Shown here in pieces: positions 35,512-45,140 of a stretch of DNA of 64,000 nucleotides (positions within the stretch are counted from its first letter, which is position 1; every line of letters begins with the position of its first letter). A model generated the notes under the pieces. It was not told the DNA's origin and ran no database searches. It worked only from the letters and a program-made list of their open reading frames with translations. The position numbers were made by a program, and so were the translations under genes. Where the stretch lies: contig CAYSGH010000004.1 in the NCBI GenBank assembly GCA_964430505.1, positions 1-64,000 of the forward strand. Direction: 5' to 3'. The stretch is from UBA6176 sp032119375. GTDB taxonomy: Bacteria; Verrucomicrobiota; Verrucomicrobiia; Limisphaerales; UBA9464.

Positions 35512-35807
35512 AGGGCGGATCTTCGGCAGCGCCCATGGAGCGCCGAAACGATTGGCGGACTGGACAACGACAGGAAACGCGGGAAATCCACGCCCTGCGA
35601 GGCGGGTCTGACGCCGGATTCGACTCCCAAAGGAACCCTCCGGCACGTCGCCGTCCCGCACGGGATTTTCAACCCCGAACTCCTCGGGCCCACGACCCCT
35701 CCCCAAACCCAGATGAGTCCGCCCTGGGCAAAGGGGCCGGGCGCTTGCATTCGGGGTTTCCATCCCGCCCGGGTTTTCGTTCCAATCGCCGCCCACGAGT
35801 TCACGTC

Positions 35808-36995
35808 ATGTCCACGTTGCCACGCCAGTTCGTCGCCGAGCACGTCGCGGGGATCCCGCGGTCGGGGATCCGCGACTTTTTCGACATTGTGCAGCAGATG
35901 CCGGAGGCCATCTCGCTGGGGGTTGGGGAGCCGGACTTCGTGACGCCGTGGCACATCCGGGAGGCGGCGATCTACGCGCTGGAGCGGGGGCGGACGCAGT
36001 ACACGGCAAACCTGGGGCTGCTGCGGCTGCGGGAGTCGATCTCGCGCTACGTCGAGCGCAAGTTCCATGTCCGGTACAACCCGGCGAACCAGGTGCTGGT
36101 GGCGGTGGGGGTTTCCGAGGCGCTGGACCTCGCGTTGCGGGCGGTGCTGAACCCGGGCGACGAGGTGATCTACCATGAGCCGTGCTACGTGAGCTATGCG
36201 CCGAGCGTGCTCCTAGCCCATGCCAAGCCCGTGCCGGTGGTGTGCAAGGCCGAGGACGGGTTCGCGGTGACGGCCGCCGCGATCGAGGCGGCCATCACGC
36301 CGCGCTCGAAGGTGTTGATGTTGTCGTTCCCCACCAACCCAACGGGCGGGACGATGACGCGGGCGCAACTGGAGGACATCGCCGAGGTGGCGCGGCGGCA
36401 CGACCTGCTGGTGTTGACGGACGAGATCTACTCGGAGCTGACCTTCGAGGGCGAGCATGTCTCCATCGCGAGCCTGCCGGGGATGGCGGCACGGACGATC
36501 TTCCTGCACGGCTTCTCGAAGGCCTTTGCGATGACGGGCTTTCGGATTGGCTACGCGTGCGGGCCGGCGGAGCTGATCGAGGCGATGATGAAGGTGCACC
36601 AGTACTCGATCATGTGCGCGAGCATCATCGCGCAGGAGGCGGCGATCGAGGCGCTGGAGCATGGTGACGCGGCGGCGGCGGAGATGCGAGAGCAGTACAA
36701 GCTGCGGCGCAACTTCATCGTGAAGGCCCTGAACGACATGGGCCTGCCCTGCCACCTGCCGCGGGGATCGTTCTACGCGTTCCCGGACATACGGAGCACC
36801 GGCCTGACGTCCAAGGAGTTTGCCGTTCGGCTGCTCACGGAGGAGAAGGTGGCGGCGGTTCCGGGCGGGGCCTTCGGCGCATCCGGGGAGGGCTTCCTTC
36901 GAATGTGCTTCGCAACGGCGTTCGACCGGATCCAAGAGGCCATGGTGCGGACGTCGCGGTTTGTGGGCCGGGTGCGGCCCGGGAAGGGCGGTTGA
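35808..36995 (+). CDS. pyridoxal-phosphate aminotransferase class I/II
   Basis: 395 residues from ATG 35808 (MSTLPRQFVAEHVAGIPRSG). Fold type I aminotransferase: SLGVGEPDFVTPWHIREAA, PFTNP-type loop LSFPTNPTGGT, LTDEIYSELTF, and the Schiff-base lysine in HGFSKAFAMTGFRIGYACGP. The C-terminal Arg for substrate carboxylate is in FLRMCFAT. It resembles the PatA/AspC-like group that handles aromatic or aspartate-type substrates. Exact substrate is unclear. It is monocistronic, 155 bp before the CoA-transferase. The longer open frame upstream crosses element B and is not coding. Confidence 0.9.
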   Translation: MSTLPRQFVAEHVAGIPRSGIRDFFDIVQQMPEAISLGVGEPDFVTPWHIREAAIYALERGRTQYTANLGLLRLRESISRYVERKFHVRYNPANQVLVAVGVSEALDLALRAVLNPGDEVIYHEPCYVSYAPSVLLAHAKPVPVVCKAEDGFAVTAAAIEAAITPRSKVLMLSFPTNPTGGTMTRAQLEDIAEVARRHDLLVLTDEIYSELTFEGEHVSIASLPGMAARTIFLHGFSKAFAMTGFRIGYACGPAELIEAMMKVHQYSIMCASIIAQEAAIEALEHGDAAAAEMREQYKLRRNFIVKALNDMGLPCHLPRGSFYAFPDIRSTGLTSKEFAVRLLTEEKVAAVPGGAFGASGEGFLRMCFATAFDRIQEAMVRTSRFVGRVRPGKGG

Positions 36996-37150
36996 AGCGG
37001 GTGGCCGCCACGCCCGCGGACCGTTCGGCCTCTCGCCGGAGATGATGATCGGGGCGGGTGCGACGCGGCACCGGAAGGCCGGCAACCCCAGGATTGCACG
37101 GGGTTGGCGTGGCGGGTGACCTTTTGCGCGTTCCCGTTCGCTTCGGAGCC

Positions 37151-38476
37151 ATGTCGTCACGTCGAGCCACGCGCATCACCGCCGAGGAGGCCGCCGCCCT
37201 GGTCCGGCCAGGGCATTGGCTGGACTATGGGTTTGGCATGGGGCAACCGGATGCGTTCGACCAGGCATTGGCGGCGCGGGCGGACCTTGCGGGCCCGGTT
37301 TACATCCGGGCGGCGTTGTCGATGCGGCCGCGCGCGGTGCTCGCGGCGGACCCGTTGGGCGAGCGGTTTGCGTGGTGGAACTGGCACTTCTCCGGGATCG
37401 ACCGGCGGGCCCACGACGCGGGCGCGGCGCACTACATTCCCATGAACTTCGGGGAGGCTCCGGGCCTGTATCGCCGCTTCATCGAACCAGTGGACATCGC
37501 GGTGGTGAAGTGCTGCGAGAGGGACGCGTCGGGCCACTACAACTTCAGCGGCGCGTGCACGTACCATGGTGCGCTGACGGAGCGGGCTCGGTGCGTGGTG
37601 GTGGAGGTGGATCCGAGGTTGCCCCGTGTCCTCGGGCCGGCGAACGGCGTGCATGAGTCGCGGGTGGACTTCGTCGTGGAGACGGACGGGTTGGGGGCTC
37701 CGGAGCTGGCGCAGGGCAGCCCGAGCGAGGCGGAGCTGAGGATTGCGCGTCACGTGGCGGGGCACGTCGAGGATGGCGCGTGCCTGCAGGTTGGGATTGG
37801 GGGCCTGCCCAACGCCGTGTGCGCCGCCATCCTTGAGGCTGGGATGCGGGACCTGGGCATCCACACGGAGATGTTGGTGGATGGGTTGATGCACCTGATC
37901 CAGGCAGGCCGCGTCACGGGCTCCCGCAAGCGTCACGGCGTGGGCAAGGCTGTGTTCACGTTCGCGGGCGGCTCGTCGGCCTTGAACGCCTTCATCCACG
38001 AGAACCCAGCGCTGGAATCGTGGCCCGTGGACGAGACCAACCTGCCCGACCGCATCATGGCCAACCCCGGGGTGGTCTCGATCAACAGCACGGCGCAGGT
38101 GGACTTGCTGGGGCAGGCAGCGTCCGAAAGCGCGGGGCCGCGGCACCTCACGGGGACGGGCGGGCAGTTGCAGTTCGTGCGCGGCGCCTACGCCTCCGAG
38201 GGCGGTCGTTCGTTCCTGTGCCTGCCGTCCACGCGCACGCGGCGGGACGGGACTGTCGAAAGCCGGATTGTGGCGACGCTGGAACCGGGCACGGTGGTGA
38301 CGACGCCGCGCACGGACGTGATGCACGTGGCCACGGAGTGGGGCGTGGTCCAACTGAAGGGGAAGTCGGTGCCGGAACGAGCGAAAGCCTTGATCTCGGT
38401 GGCGCACCCGATGTTCCGGGACGAGCTAGGCCGTCGCGCGCGGGAACTTCGGATGGCGCCTGCCTGGTACCTTTGA
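37151..38476 (+). CDS. acetyl-CoA hydrolase/transferase (4-hydroxybutyrate or butyryl-CoA:acetate type)
   Basis: 441 residues from ATG 37151. Two CoA-transferase halves: N-terminal SSRRATRITAEEAAALVRPGHWL, and C-terminal with the CoA-binding loop QVGIGGLPNAVCAAI and the probable catalytic Glu in GIHTEMLVDGLMHLI. Later FTFAGGSSALNAFIHENP and SINSTAQVDLLGQAASES fit the butyryl-CoA:acetate / 4-hydroxybutyrate CoA-transferase group. It moves CoA between short-chain carboxylates, for instance in fermentation or acetate handling. The start is the best fit for the family; the upstream frame lacks homology. Confidence 0.88.
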   Translation: MSSRRATRITAEEAAALVRPGHWLDYGFGMGQPDAFDQALAARADLAGPVYIRAALSMRPRAVLAADPLGERFAWWNWHFSGIDRRAHDAGAAHYIPMNFGEAPGLYRRFIEPVDIAVVKCCERDASGHYNFSGACTYHGALTERARCVVVEVDPRLPRVLGPANGVHESRVDFVVETDGLGAPELAQGSPSEAELRIARHVAGHVEDGACLQVGIGGLPNAVCAAILEAGMRDLGIHTEMLVDGLMHLIQAGRVTGSRKRHGVGKAVFTFAGGSSALNAFIHENPALESWPVDETNLPDRIMANPGVVSINSTAQVDLLGQAASESAGPRHLTGTGGQLQFVRGAYASEGGRSFLCLPSTRTRRDGTVESRIVATLEPGTVVTTPRTDVMHVATEWGVVQLKGKSVPERAKALISVAHPMFRDELGRRARELRMAPAWYL

Positions 38477-38510
38477 GTGCAGCCAGTTCGATGGCGCGAC
38501 GCCGACGGAC

Positions 38511-39011
38511 TCAGGTGCCGGTGGCCCGGCCGCCCTCGGCCAGAGGAAGAAAGGGCGCGAGGTTCGTGTTTTGGGCAATGATCGATCGGGTGGCGGGATC
38601 GATGGCGAGGGCCGCCTCAATGTGCCCGATGGCGGCATCGCACCGGCCAAGGATCGCCTCGTAGCAGGCCATGTGGAAGTTCCAGAGGGCATGGGTCCGG
38701 GCGGAGGGCGGGGCCTGTTGGAGGGCAATCTTGCAGGCCGCCACCTCCCCGAGCTCGAAGAGGCAGGTTGCCCACGCAATGAAGCGCTCGGCGTCGGCGC
38801 CTTGGCTGCGGCACAACGCCTCGCAGCAATGCGATGCCGCCTCCCATCGGCCGAGGTGCTGGTTGAGGACGAAGCGGAACTCGAGGACTTCTTCCTCGAG
38901 CTGGTCGTCGGGCGACAGGGTGTCCAGTTCCCTGAGGGCCTCGTCGGCCATGCCCAGCTCGAAGTAGCCCACGGCTGCTTCAAGCGTCCGATTGAACTGC
39001 GTGAACGGCAC
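38511..39011 (-). CDS. TPR-like hypothetical protein
   Basis: 166 residues, GTG start at 39011 with AAGGTTGG upstream as a weak ribosome site. Helical repeats: FNRTLEAAVGYFELGMADEALRELDTL, WATCLFELGEVAACKIAL and CDAAIGHIEAALAIDP follow the TPR spacing of small and large residues. Such short TPR proteins are scaffolds; no partner is apparent. It is convergent with the CoA-transferase gene (34-bp gap). Confidence 0.75.
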   Translation of the reverse strand: MPFTQFNRTLEAAVGYFELGMADEALRELDTLSPDDQLEEEVLEFRFVLNQHLGRWEAASHCCEALCRSQGADAERFIAWATCLFELGEVAACKIALQQAPPSARTHALWNFHMACYEAILGRCDAAIGHIEAALAIDPATRSIIAQNTNLAPFLPLAEGGRATGT

Positions 39012-39078
39012 AAGCCAACCTTACGATGTTTCTCGCCGGTTCAAGTGCCGTCTGACCCGAGCCCCGACGCGCTGCGCC

Positions 39079-39249
39079 TCAATCCTTGGGCGCGTTCGCC
39101 AGGCAACCCAGCATGATGAACATCACGGCGAACACGACGACCGACGCCACCAGGAGTCCAACCCCCTTGCCGTTGGTCGCCATGACCACGCCGGCGCCAA
39201 GCAGGACCGTCTTCAAGAGGAAAACCATGAACGCAGAGAAGCCCTTCAT
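39079..39249 (-). CDS. small membrane protein
   Basis: 56 residues (MKGFSAFMVFLLKTVLLGAGVV...), with two hydrophobic segments around a short NGKG turn and a charged C-terminus ending LANAPKD. An in-frame ATG at 39267 would add 6 residues. Too short for a family call, but composition (hairpin of two membrane helices) is unlike the random open frames around it. The 133-bp stretch to the TPR gene start region and 39250-39702 show no further supported gene. Confidence 0.55.
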   Translation of the reverse strand: MKGFSAFMVFLLKTVLLGAGVVMATNGKGVGLLVASVVVFAVMFIMLGCLANAPKD

Positions 39250-39702
39250 CGGCGTGAGCCTACCCATTCGCGTCATGGCGACAAGCCCCCGCTGCGGCGG
39301 AACGGCGCGCCCCATGCCCACCGACGTTGCGATGGCTGGATCGGACCCGTTCCGAGCACGGCGACGCCCACGACGGGTCGCTTCACCCGTTCCCCGTTTT
39401 GTGCCACGGGGTGCTGGGGGGAGGGCGGCCAACGACGGAACGCCACTCAGCAAGCGGCCTGGGGCCTGAGGGGTGCTCCTGCTCCGTGTTCCCGGCGTCT
39501 CCCTGTGAGTCGGCCTCCGAGACATCGACGGTCGGCTTGGGGGGTCTCTCTTGGAGTACTCGGTGGACACGGAGGGGCCGGTGTCCGCGCGGCGACCGGC
39601 CCAGGCCTCGTGGCCTCGCGCCGGGCTTCCTCACGCGGCGGCCACCCTCGCATGTCACCCTGCCCACACGGCCCTGCCACGCACCCCGCTTCCCCAACGT
39701 CC

Positions 39703-39921
39703 TCAGGGCTGGTAATGCGGCGGCTTGGCCGACGTGGACCGGATCCGCTCCAACTCCTGGCCTTGCAACGTCTCCGCCAACCGCTCCACCTGGCGTCGGA
39801 GTCGTTCGATCATCCGGCCTTGCTCCACCACCACCGCGTTGAGCTGGTCTTGCTGGTGCTCGACGTGGGCCAACGCCGCCTCCGTCCGCGCCAGCCGTTC
39901 CTCCGTGGTTTCACCGCTCAC
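39703..39921 (-). CDS. slyX: SlyX-family protein
   Basis: 72 residues of coiled coil (EERLARTEAALAHVEHQQDQL, then IERLRRQVERLAETL) ending in PPHYQP, the conserved SlyX C-terminus (PPHY). SlyX is a small protein of unknown role, often near slyD in Proteobacteria. The ATG overlaps the DUF2007 stop by 4 bp, so the two are coupled. Confidence 0.85.
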   Translation of the reverse strand: MSGETTEERLARTEAALAHVEHQQDQLNAVVVEQGRMIERLRRQVERLAETLQGQELERIRSTSAKPPHYQP

Positions 39922-40127
39922 AGCTCATCCTCCCGTTCCGCGAAGAACAACTGCCACGCCCGGTCGTACTGGGCCTCCTCCACGAACACCTTCGCCTCGC
40001 GCGACAGGTCCCCGTCGTCGGGCAAGCCGGGGTCCACCCACTCCTGCCGGGCCTCGATCCCGTGACGGCCCAGCCATTCCACCAGCAGCTCCGTCTTGAT
40101 CACCGGCCCCGTGAAGAACAATCGCAT
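39918..40127 (-). CDS. DUF2007 small protein
   Basis: 69 residues: MRLFFTGPVIKTELLVEWLGRHGIEARQEWVD, a beta-alpha fold with a Gly-containing turn, then FVEEAQYDRAWQLFFAE. It matches DUF2007 (putative signal-transducing, ferredoxin-like fold). The long open frame upstream belongs to a shadow of the DUF1592 gene; the ATG at 40127 is the real start, 20 bp after the cytochrome stop. It shares a unit with the gene upstream and with slyX downstream. Confidence 0.75.
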   Translation of the reverse strand: MRLFFTGPVIKTELLVEWLGRHGIEARQEWVDPGLPDDGDLSREAKVFVEEAQYDRAWQLFFAEREDEL

Positions 40128-40147
40128 CGTGGATTCCTTCCCCAGGT

Positions 40148-43100
40148 TCACGGCGCCGACGCGACGTCGCGCCCGCGAATCTCCCGGAACGCCTTGCTGC
40201 GCACCAACACCTCCAAAGCCGCCTGCACCCGCATCCCGTCCGCCGCCAACGCTGACGCCATCTCCTTGAGCATCGGGCCATCCGACACCTGCACGGAGCG
40301 TCCCAGCGCATACCCCGCCAGCTTCCGGCAGAACTGGCGGACGAACGCGTCCCGACGCCGGCCCGCGAGGTAGCCCCTCAAGCCGTCCATCCCCTCCACC
40401 ACCACGCCGCCCGGCAACGTCACCCGCGTGTCCAGCAATCGCCCCGCGAGGTCCCGTTCCCGGCGCCGCCCGATGGCGTCGTAGGCCTCCAGCGCATAGC
40501 CGAAGGGATCGATGCGCACGTGGCATCCCGAGCACTTCGGGTCCGTGCTGTGCCGCTCCGTCAGTTGCCGGACGGTCAGGCCCTCGGTGGCCGACTCGTC
40601 CTCCGGCAAGGGCGGCACGCCCTTGGGCGGCTTGGGCAACTTGTCGCCCAGCAACACCTCGCAGAGCCAGTTGCCGCGCAGGATGGGGCTGGTGCGCGAC
40701 GCGCCCGACTGCTTCGCCAGCACCGCCCCCATTCCCAGCACGCCGCCCCGCCCGTGCCCCTTCACGCCCGAAACGCGTCGCCACTCCGGCCCGCGGACGC
40801 CCGGGATTCCATAGAACTTGGCCAACGCCTCGTTCAGCACCGCCGAGTCCCCGTCCAGCAGGTCCGTCACGGGCCTGTTGTTGTGGAACAGGTCCTCGAA
40901 GGTCCGCACCACCTCCTCCTGCAAGTCGCCCCGCACCGCCGCAAACTCCGGAAAGTGGCGCTCGCTCTTCTCATCGAGCGTCGCCACGTCCGAGACGTGC
41001 AACCACGCCGCCCCGAACTCGTTCGCCAGACGGCGCACGCGGTCGTCCCGCACCATGCGCCGCGCCGCCGCCGCCACGCCCTCCGCCGTCCCCAGCCGCC
41101 CCTCCGCCGCGTCCCGCATCAACGCGTCGTCCGGGGCCGACGACCAGAGGAAGTAGCTCAGGCGCGACGCCAACTCCCAGCCCGTGACCGCCTTCGCCGT
41201 CGTTCCCGGGCCCGGTTCCTCGGCCCGATACAGGAAGGACGGCGACACCAGCACTCGCGCGAGCATCAGCCTGACGGCCTCTTCGTGCCCCAGTTCCTGG
41301 CCGCGCAACGCGGCGTACAAAGCCCGCAGCCCGGACGTCTCCTCGTCCTTCAAGGGCCTTCGATACGCCCGCGCCGCCCATGCCAACACCCCGTCCACGT
41401 GACGCGGCTCCGCCTCCGCCTGCCTCCGACGAAACGCCGCCGCCCGCTCCTGGATCGGCCCCCGCATCGGCTCGAACAGGCTCGGGTCCCCGTCCTGCGT
41501 CGCGTACTGCCACAACTGCTCGAAGGCATCCACCAGGGTCAACGCGTCTTGGCTCACGAAGTGCAGCTCGTCCCACAACCGCTCCAGCCGCGCCCGTTCA
41601 GCCTCTTCCAACATCAATCGCTGCAACGCCCCGTCCTCACGGTGGAACAACGTCAGCGTCACCACCTCGTCCACCGGCACGATCTTCGCGTAGCACAACG
41701 CCGCCGGGAACATGTCCCGGAACGCGCCCAGCCCCGCCTCCAGTCGCCCGCGCGCGCCCGACCCGTCCGCCACGATGAACGGCAGGTCCGCCGCCGCACC
41801 CGCCGCGCGTCGCGGTTCCTCCAAGCCCGTCCATGCCTGCACCGTGCCCTCGCGGCCGTCCCGGGCGTCCGGCTCCACCGACACCACCCACTCGCGGCCC
41901 GCCGCAACGTCCGCCGGAATCCTCACCGCCAACGTCCCGGCCCCACGCACCACCACGTCCTCCCCGTCCATGCGGGACGGATCCACGCCCCACTCGCCAC
42001 CCGCCCTCGCGGGAGCCCCGTTGGCATCCGGCCTCAACGACCCCGCCAGCAACGGCCCGCCCAACGACGCCAGCAACCGATGCAATCGCGCGTCGGCCTC
42101 CGAGGAGATCGCGCCCGGCCCCTCCGACATCAAACGCGCCACCTCGCGCGCCAACGCGGGCCGTGCCGCCGCGTCCGCCGCCATCCAACGCGCCAAGGCC
42201 GACCCCGGCGGGATCGGCGCCGCGAGGTCCCCGGTTGGACCCGCCGGCTCCGTGTAGAAGTGCCAGACCCCCGCGTTCCCGCGCCCGTCCGGATGCGGGT
42301 TGCCCGCCCAAAGGTCCGTCGAAACCTCCCGCGCCATGTCCCACGACCGCCCCGCGTCGGCCTCGTCCACGAGCTTCCATTCGACCCGCGTGAGGTCGCA
42401 CGAATGATTGCCGTCGCGCGCCCCGATCACCACGGAGACGAGGTCGCCGGCACGCACCACGACATTGGTCAGCGCCAGCGTCCCCTCCTTGCCGCCTTGC
42501 GCGACACCGTTGGCCAGCCGATGCCGCGTGCCGCCCCGGCGCAACTCCAGGGACCACGTCACGCCGTTCCCGCACTCGGGATGCGCATGGCGCACGCGGC
42601 CCTCAACGCGGAAGCGTCCCCCGACCGGCGCCAGCCATCCCGCCGCGACGTTCAGGGTCGGCGACGGATGCAATGCCACGCTGTGCGGCGTCATCTCGCC
42701 CGGTACACGAACCGCTTGGCCCGACGCATTCGCCGTGACGCTCGGGGTCTCGGGACGGCCCAGAGACTTCACAAAATCATGCCCACCCACGGAGGCGATC
42801 TGGTTGGTCAGGTAACCCGTCACCGTCAATGGCCCGGACGGGCCGATCCCGAGGTAATCCAGCCATGGGGCCAGGTCCGCGGGTTCGATCCCCGCCGCCC
42901 GAGTAGCCGCCGCCATGCTGGGTTCCACGCCGCGTTCCACCAGGTCGGCGGCGTTTAAGGACTTCTCCGCCACGGCCACCAGCCTCGCGCGCCGGGCCTC
43001 GGCCGAAGCCACCGCCCCGCGAAGGTCACGCAGCAATAGGTCGGGATGCCCCGGCGCGACCAATCTCGGCCGCACCCAACGCGCCACGTCGCCCCCGGAG

Positions 43101-44302
43101 CCGTCGCCGGCATCCCCCGTCCACAGGTGCACGACGACGTCTGAACGGTTCGTCCCCTCCGGCAGCTTTACCCGCAAGTCCTGCCGAGCCACCACCGGCT
43201 GCGCCGGCTCCATCCACGCGGACGGGCCGCCCTTCTTCCCGATGTGGCCCACCGGGCTGAACTTCCACAACGCCTTCTGCCACCCGCCGACCCACTGCGC
43301 GATCGCGGGTGCATCCGCCGGGGTTGCGGCCCCGAGGCGGGAGCGCAACCCCTCCATCAAGGCTCCGCCCCCGCCCGCGTCCAACGTCGTCGCCAGCAAC
43401 GGGAGATACCGCGCGCTGAGCGACCCTTGGCGGGCCACGGCCGCCCAGGTCATCCGACCCGCCTGCACCTCCGCGCGCGATTCCAAGATGGCCCGAAGGT
43501 AAGCCTCCACGGGCAGCCGGCCGCCTTCGTTCGTGTCGAAGACAATCCCTTGGAGGTTCACGCGGTCTGCGCCCTTCGCCTCCGTGTGCCGGCGGTACAA
43601 GGCCCGGATGTCCGACAGCAACGCCTCCGTCTGGTCGCGGCGGGTGGTGTGGGGCGAGAAGCGGACGCCATCGGGCAGTAGCACGAGGTGCGCGGCCACC
43701 TGCTTCGCGGCGTCCAGGTACTTGTCCAGCAAGGCCGGGGACATGACGAGGGATTGGCCCGTGTTGACGAAGCCCTCGCCGGCCGCGCCGTCCACCGGGA
43801 ATTCCCTCGCCGGGTCCAGCGTCGCCACGCCGGTGAGGTCGCGGAGCGTGTGCGTGTACTCCGCGTTGGACAGGCGGCGCAGCACCACCGGGCCGGGATC
43901 GCCCGCTTGCTCCAGCCCCAGCTCCTCGATCAACGAACGGCACCACGCGAGCAGCCGCGCCCGGGCCTCGGCACCCAACGGGGCCTTGTCCTTTGGCGGC
44001 ATCTCGCCCAGCTCCACCTGCTCGATCACGGACTCCCACACCTTGGTGTCCTTGCGATGCTCGCCCCCGGCCAGCAGTCGCTCCAGGTCGAGCTCGCCCT
44101 TCTGCTTCTCCGTCGAGTGGCAGCCCAGGCAAAACTCCCTCAGAACCGGGCGCACTTCCTCCACCGAGACCGCCGCGCGAAGGGCGACCAGGACCGGTCC
44201 GGCGCCGACCATCGAAGCGCCAGCCGCCAATGCCGCAACGAGGCGCCCAAGGCTGCGACCCGGACCCATCGACCGGGTTCCCCGACACTTCGATGCCTTC
44301 AT
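40148..44302 (-). CDS. giant DUF1592/DUF1588-type cytochrome c domain protein
   Basis: 1384 residues with a signal-like N-terminus (LVAALAAGASMVGAGPVLVAL). A heme c motif CLGCH lies at 58-62 (planctomycete cytochrome c), followed by DUF1587 (PVVLRRLSNAEYTHTLRDLTG). A long unassigned middle (beta-rich, carbohydrate-binding-like at about 540-640) leads to DUF1595 (ARAYRRPLKDEE), DUF1592 (GWELASRLSYFLWSSAPDD), DUF1588 (RTSPILRGNWLCEVLLG, with heme motif CSGCH near 1257) and DUF1585 at the end. Such periplasmic multi-domain proteins are planctomycete/verrucomicrobial hallmarks and are normally paired with DUF1552. No DUF1552 gene follows. Function unknown; possibly redox-linked polymer processing. 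Confidence 0.88.
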   Translation of the reverse strand: MKASKCRGTRSMGPGRSLGRLVAALAAGASMVGAGPVLVALRAAVSVEEVRPVLREFCLGCHSTEKQKGELDLERLLAGGEHRKDTKVWESVIEQVELGEMPPKDKAPLGAEARARLLAWCRSLIEELGLEQAGDPGPVVLRRLSNAEYTHTLRDLTGVATLDPAREFPVDGAAGEGFVNTGQSLVMSPALLDKYLDAAKQVAAHLVLLPDGVRFSPHTTRRDQTEALLSDIRALYRRHTEAKGADRVNLQGIVFDTNEGGRLPVEAYLRAILESRAEVQAGRMTWAAVARQGSLSARYLPLLATTLDAGGGGALMEGLRSRLGAATPADAPAIAQWVGGWQKALWKFSPVGHIGKKGGPSAWMEPAQPVVARQDLRVKLPEGTNRSDVVVHLWTGDAGDGSGGDVARWVRPRLVAPGHPDLLLRDLRGAVASAEARRARLVAVAEKSLNAADLVERGVEPSMAAATRAAGIEPADLAPWLDYLGIGPSGPLTVTGYLTNQIASVGGHDFVKSLGRPETPSVTANASGQAVRVPGEMTPHSVALHPSPTLNVAAGWLAPVGGRFRVEGRVRHAHPECGNGVTWSLELRRGGTRHRLANGVAQGGKEGTLALTNVVVRAGDLVSVVIGARDGNHSCDLTRVEWKLVDEADAGRSWDMAREVSTDLWAGNPHPDGRGNAGVWHFYTEPAGPTGDLAAPIPPGSALARWMAADAAARPALAREVARLMSEGPGAISSEADARLHRLLASLGGPLLAGSLRPDANGAPARAGGEWGVDPSRMDGEDVVVRGAGTLAVRIPADVAAGREWVVSVEPDARDGREGTVQAWTGLEEPRRAAGAAADLPFIVADGSGARGRLEAGLGAFRDMFPAALCYAKIVPVDEVVTLTLFHREDGALQRLMLEEAERARLERLWDELHFVSQDALTLVDAFEQLWQYATQDGDPSLFEPMRGPIQERAAAFRRRQAEAEPRHVDGVLAWAARAYRRPLKDEETSGLRALYAALRGQELGHEEAVRLMLARVLVSPSFLYRAEEPGPGTTAKAVTGWELASRLSYFLWSSAPDDALMRDAAEGRLGTAEGVAAAARRMVRDDRVRRLANEFGAAWLHVSDVATLDEKSERHFPEFAAVRGDLQEEVVRTFEDLFHNNRPVTDLLDGDSAVLNEALAKFYGIPGVRGPEWRRVSGVKGHGRGGVLGMGAVLAKQSGASRTSPILRGNWLCEVLLGDKLPKPPKGVPPLPEDESATEGLTVRQLTERHSTDPKCSGCHVRIDPFGYALEAYDAIGRRRERDLAGRLLDTRVTLPGGVVVEGMDGLRGYLAGRRRDAFVRQFCRKLAGYALGRSVQVSDGPMLKEMASALAADGMRVQAALEVLVRSKAFREIRGRDVASAP

Positions 44303-44368
44303 GTTCTTCCTTTTGTGGGGCCGGTTGGGCCCATGATTCCTAGCCGTTGGCGTGCCGCGCAGGGGGTG

Positions 44369-44896
44369 TCAGCGCCGAGGCCTTGGCTCGGCGGCAGGGG
44401 CGTTGGTGGGGACCGGCAGGACGGCCGGTGCCACCGGCCGACTCCGTTGATAGAGCCCCGGCGCCAACGCAGGCGCAGGCTTGTCCACCGGGGCCGACGA
44501 GCGCCACAACCTCGCACCCAGGTACAAGGCCCCCAGCACCGCCAAGCCCAGCAGAACGGGGAACAAGACCGTGAGGGGAACGCGCGACGCCTGCAGCATC
44601 ACCCAGTCCAAGGCGCCCTGCCGCGTCCCGGCCAACGCAGGCGGCCTTCCGCCGCCTGGGCCCGCCTTGAGTTCGTCCCGCAACTCCCCCACCACCGCCG
44701 CCGCGTCGAGCTTCAGGTGGGTCGCATACGTCCGCACGAATCCCTTGATGTACACGGGCGCGCCGAACGCCGTCCAGTCGCCCGCCTCCATCGCGCGGAT
44801 GTAGTCCGACTTGATGTTCGTGGCGTTGGCCACCTCGGAAATGCCGAGGCCCCTGCCTTCGCGTGCAACGCGCAATTGTTCACCCACGGTGGCCAT
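44369..44896 (-). CDS. RodZ-like protein (HTH plus membrane anchor)
   Basis: 175 residues. N-terminal HTH_25 domain (TVGEQLRVAREGRGLGISEVANATNIKSDYIRAMEAGDW) with VYIKGFVRTYATHL is typical of RodZ, the cytoskeletal adaptor that binds MreB. A membrane helix follows at about 105-128 (VLFPVLLGLAVLGALYLGARL). The periplasmic part is a Pro-rich tail ending PRPRR. It lacks a long RodZ beta domain. It faces the rplU operon divergently. Confidence 0.82.
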   Translation of the reverse strand: MATVGEQLRVAREGRGLGISEVANATNIKSDYIRAMEAGDWTAFGAPVYIKGFVRTYATHLKLDAAAVVGELRDELKAGPGGGRPPALAGTRQGALDWVMLQASRVPLTVLFPVLLGLAVLGALYLGARLWRSSAPVDKPAPALAPGLYQRSRPVAPAVLPVPTNAPAAEPRPRR

Positions 44897-45140
44897 CCCT
44901 GCTTGTTAAACCGTCGAAGGCCCCGCGTGCAATCCCGGCCTCGTCCACGACCCAGCTCCGCGTTCGTCCGGCCCGCCTCGCGGGAACGCAACCGTTGCCC
45001 CGGCGGGGGGGGGCAGGCCCGCGGCCCTTGCGGTCGGGTGGGAAACGATCTCGCATGGGTGCATCGGAATTGCCCGTTGACATGCAGGCGGGGTGTTTGG
45101 TTGCCTTTCCCCTCTTTGGGGACCGAGAAAGCGAGAAATT
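44897..45140. promoter_or_regulatory. divergent rodZ-like / rplU spacer
   Basis: 244-bp spacer. It presumably holds the promoter of rplU-rpmA-obgE and that of the rodZ-like gene. A G9 run lies at 45003-45014 region. I see no riboswitch or clear -35/-10. Purine-rich AGAAAGCGAGAAATT just before the rplU ATG could serve as a ribosome-binding site. Confidence 0.35.

Noticed and set aside
42882..42895. T-loop-like GGTTCGATCCCCGC on the plus strand, suggesting a tRNA
   Set aside because: No acceptor stem or anticodon arm can be built around it, and it is antisense to the intact giant cytochrome gene.
40512..42958. 812-codon plus-strand frame
   Set aside because: Antisense of the DUF1592-type gene; no motif.
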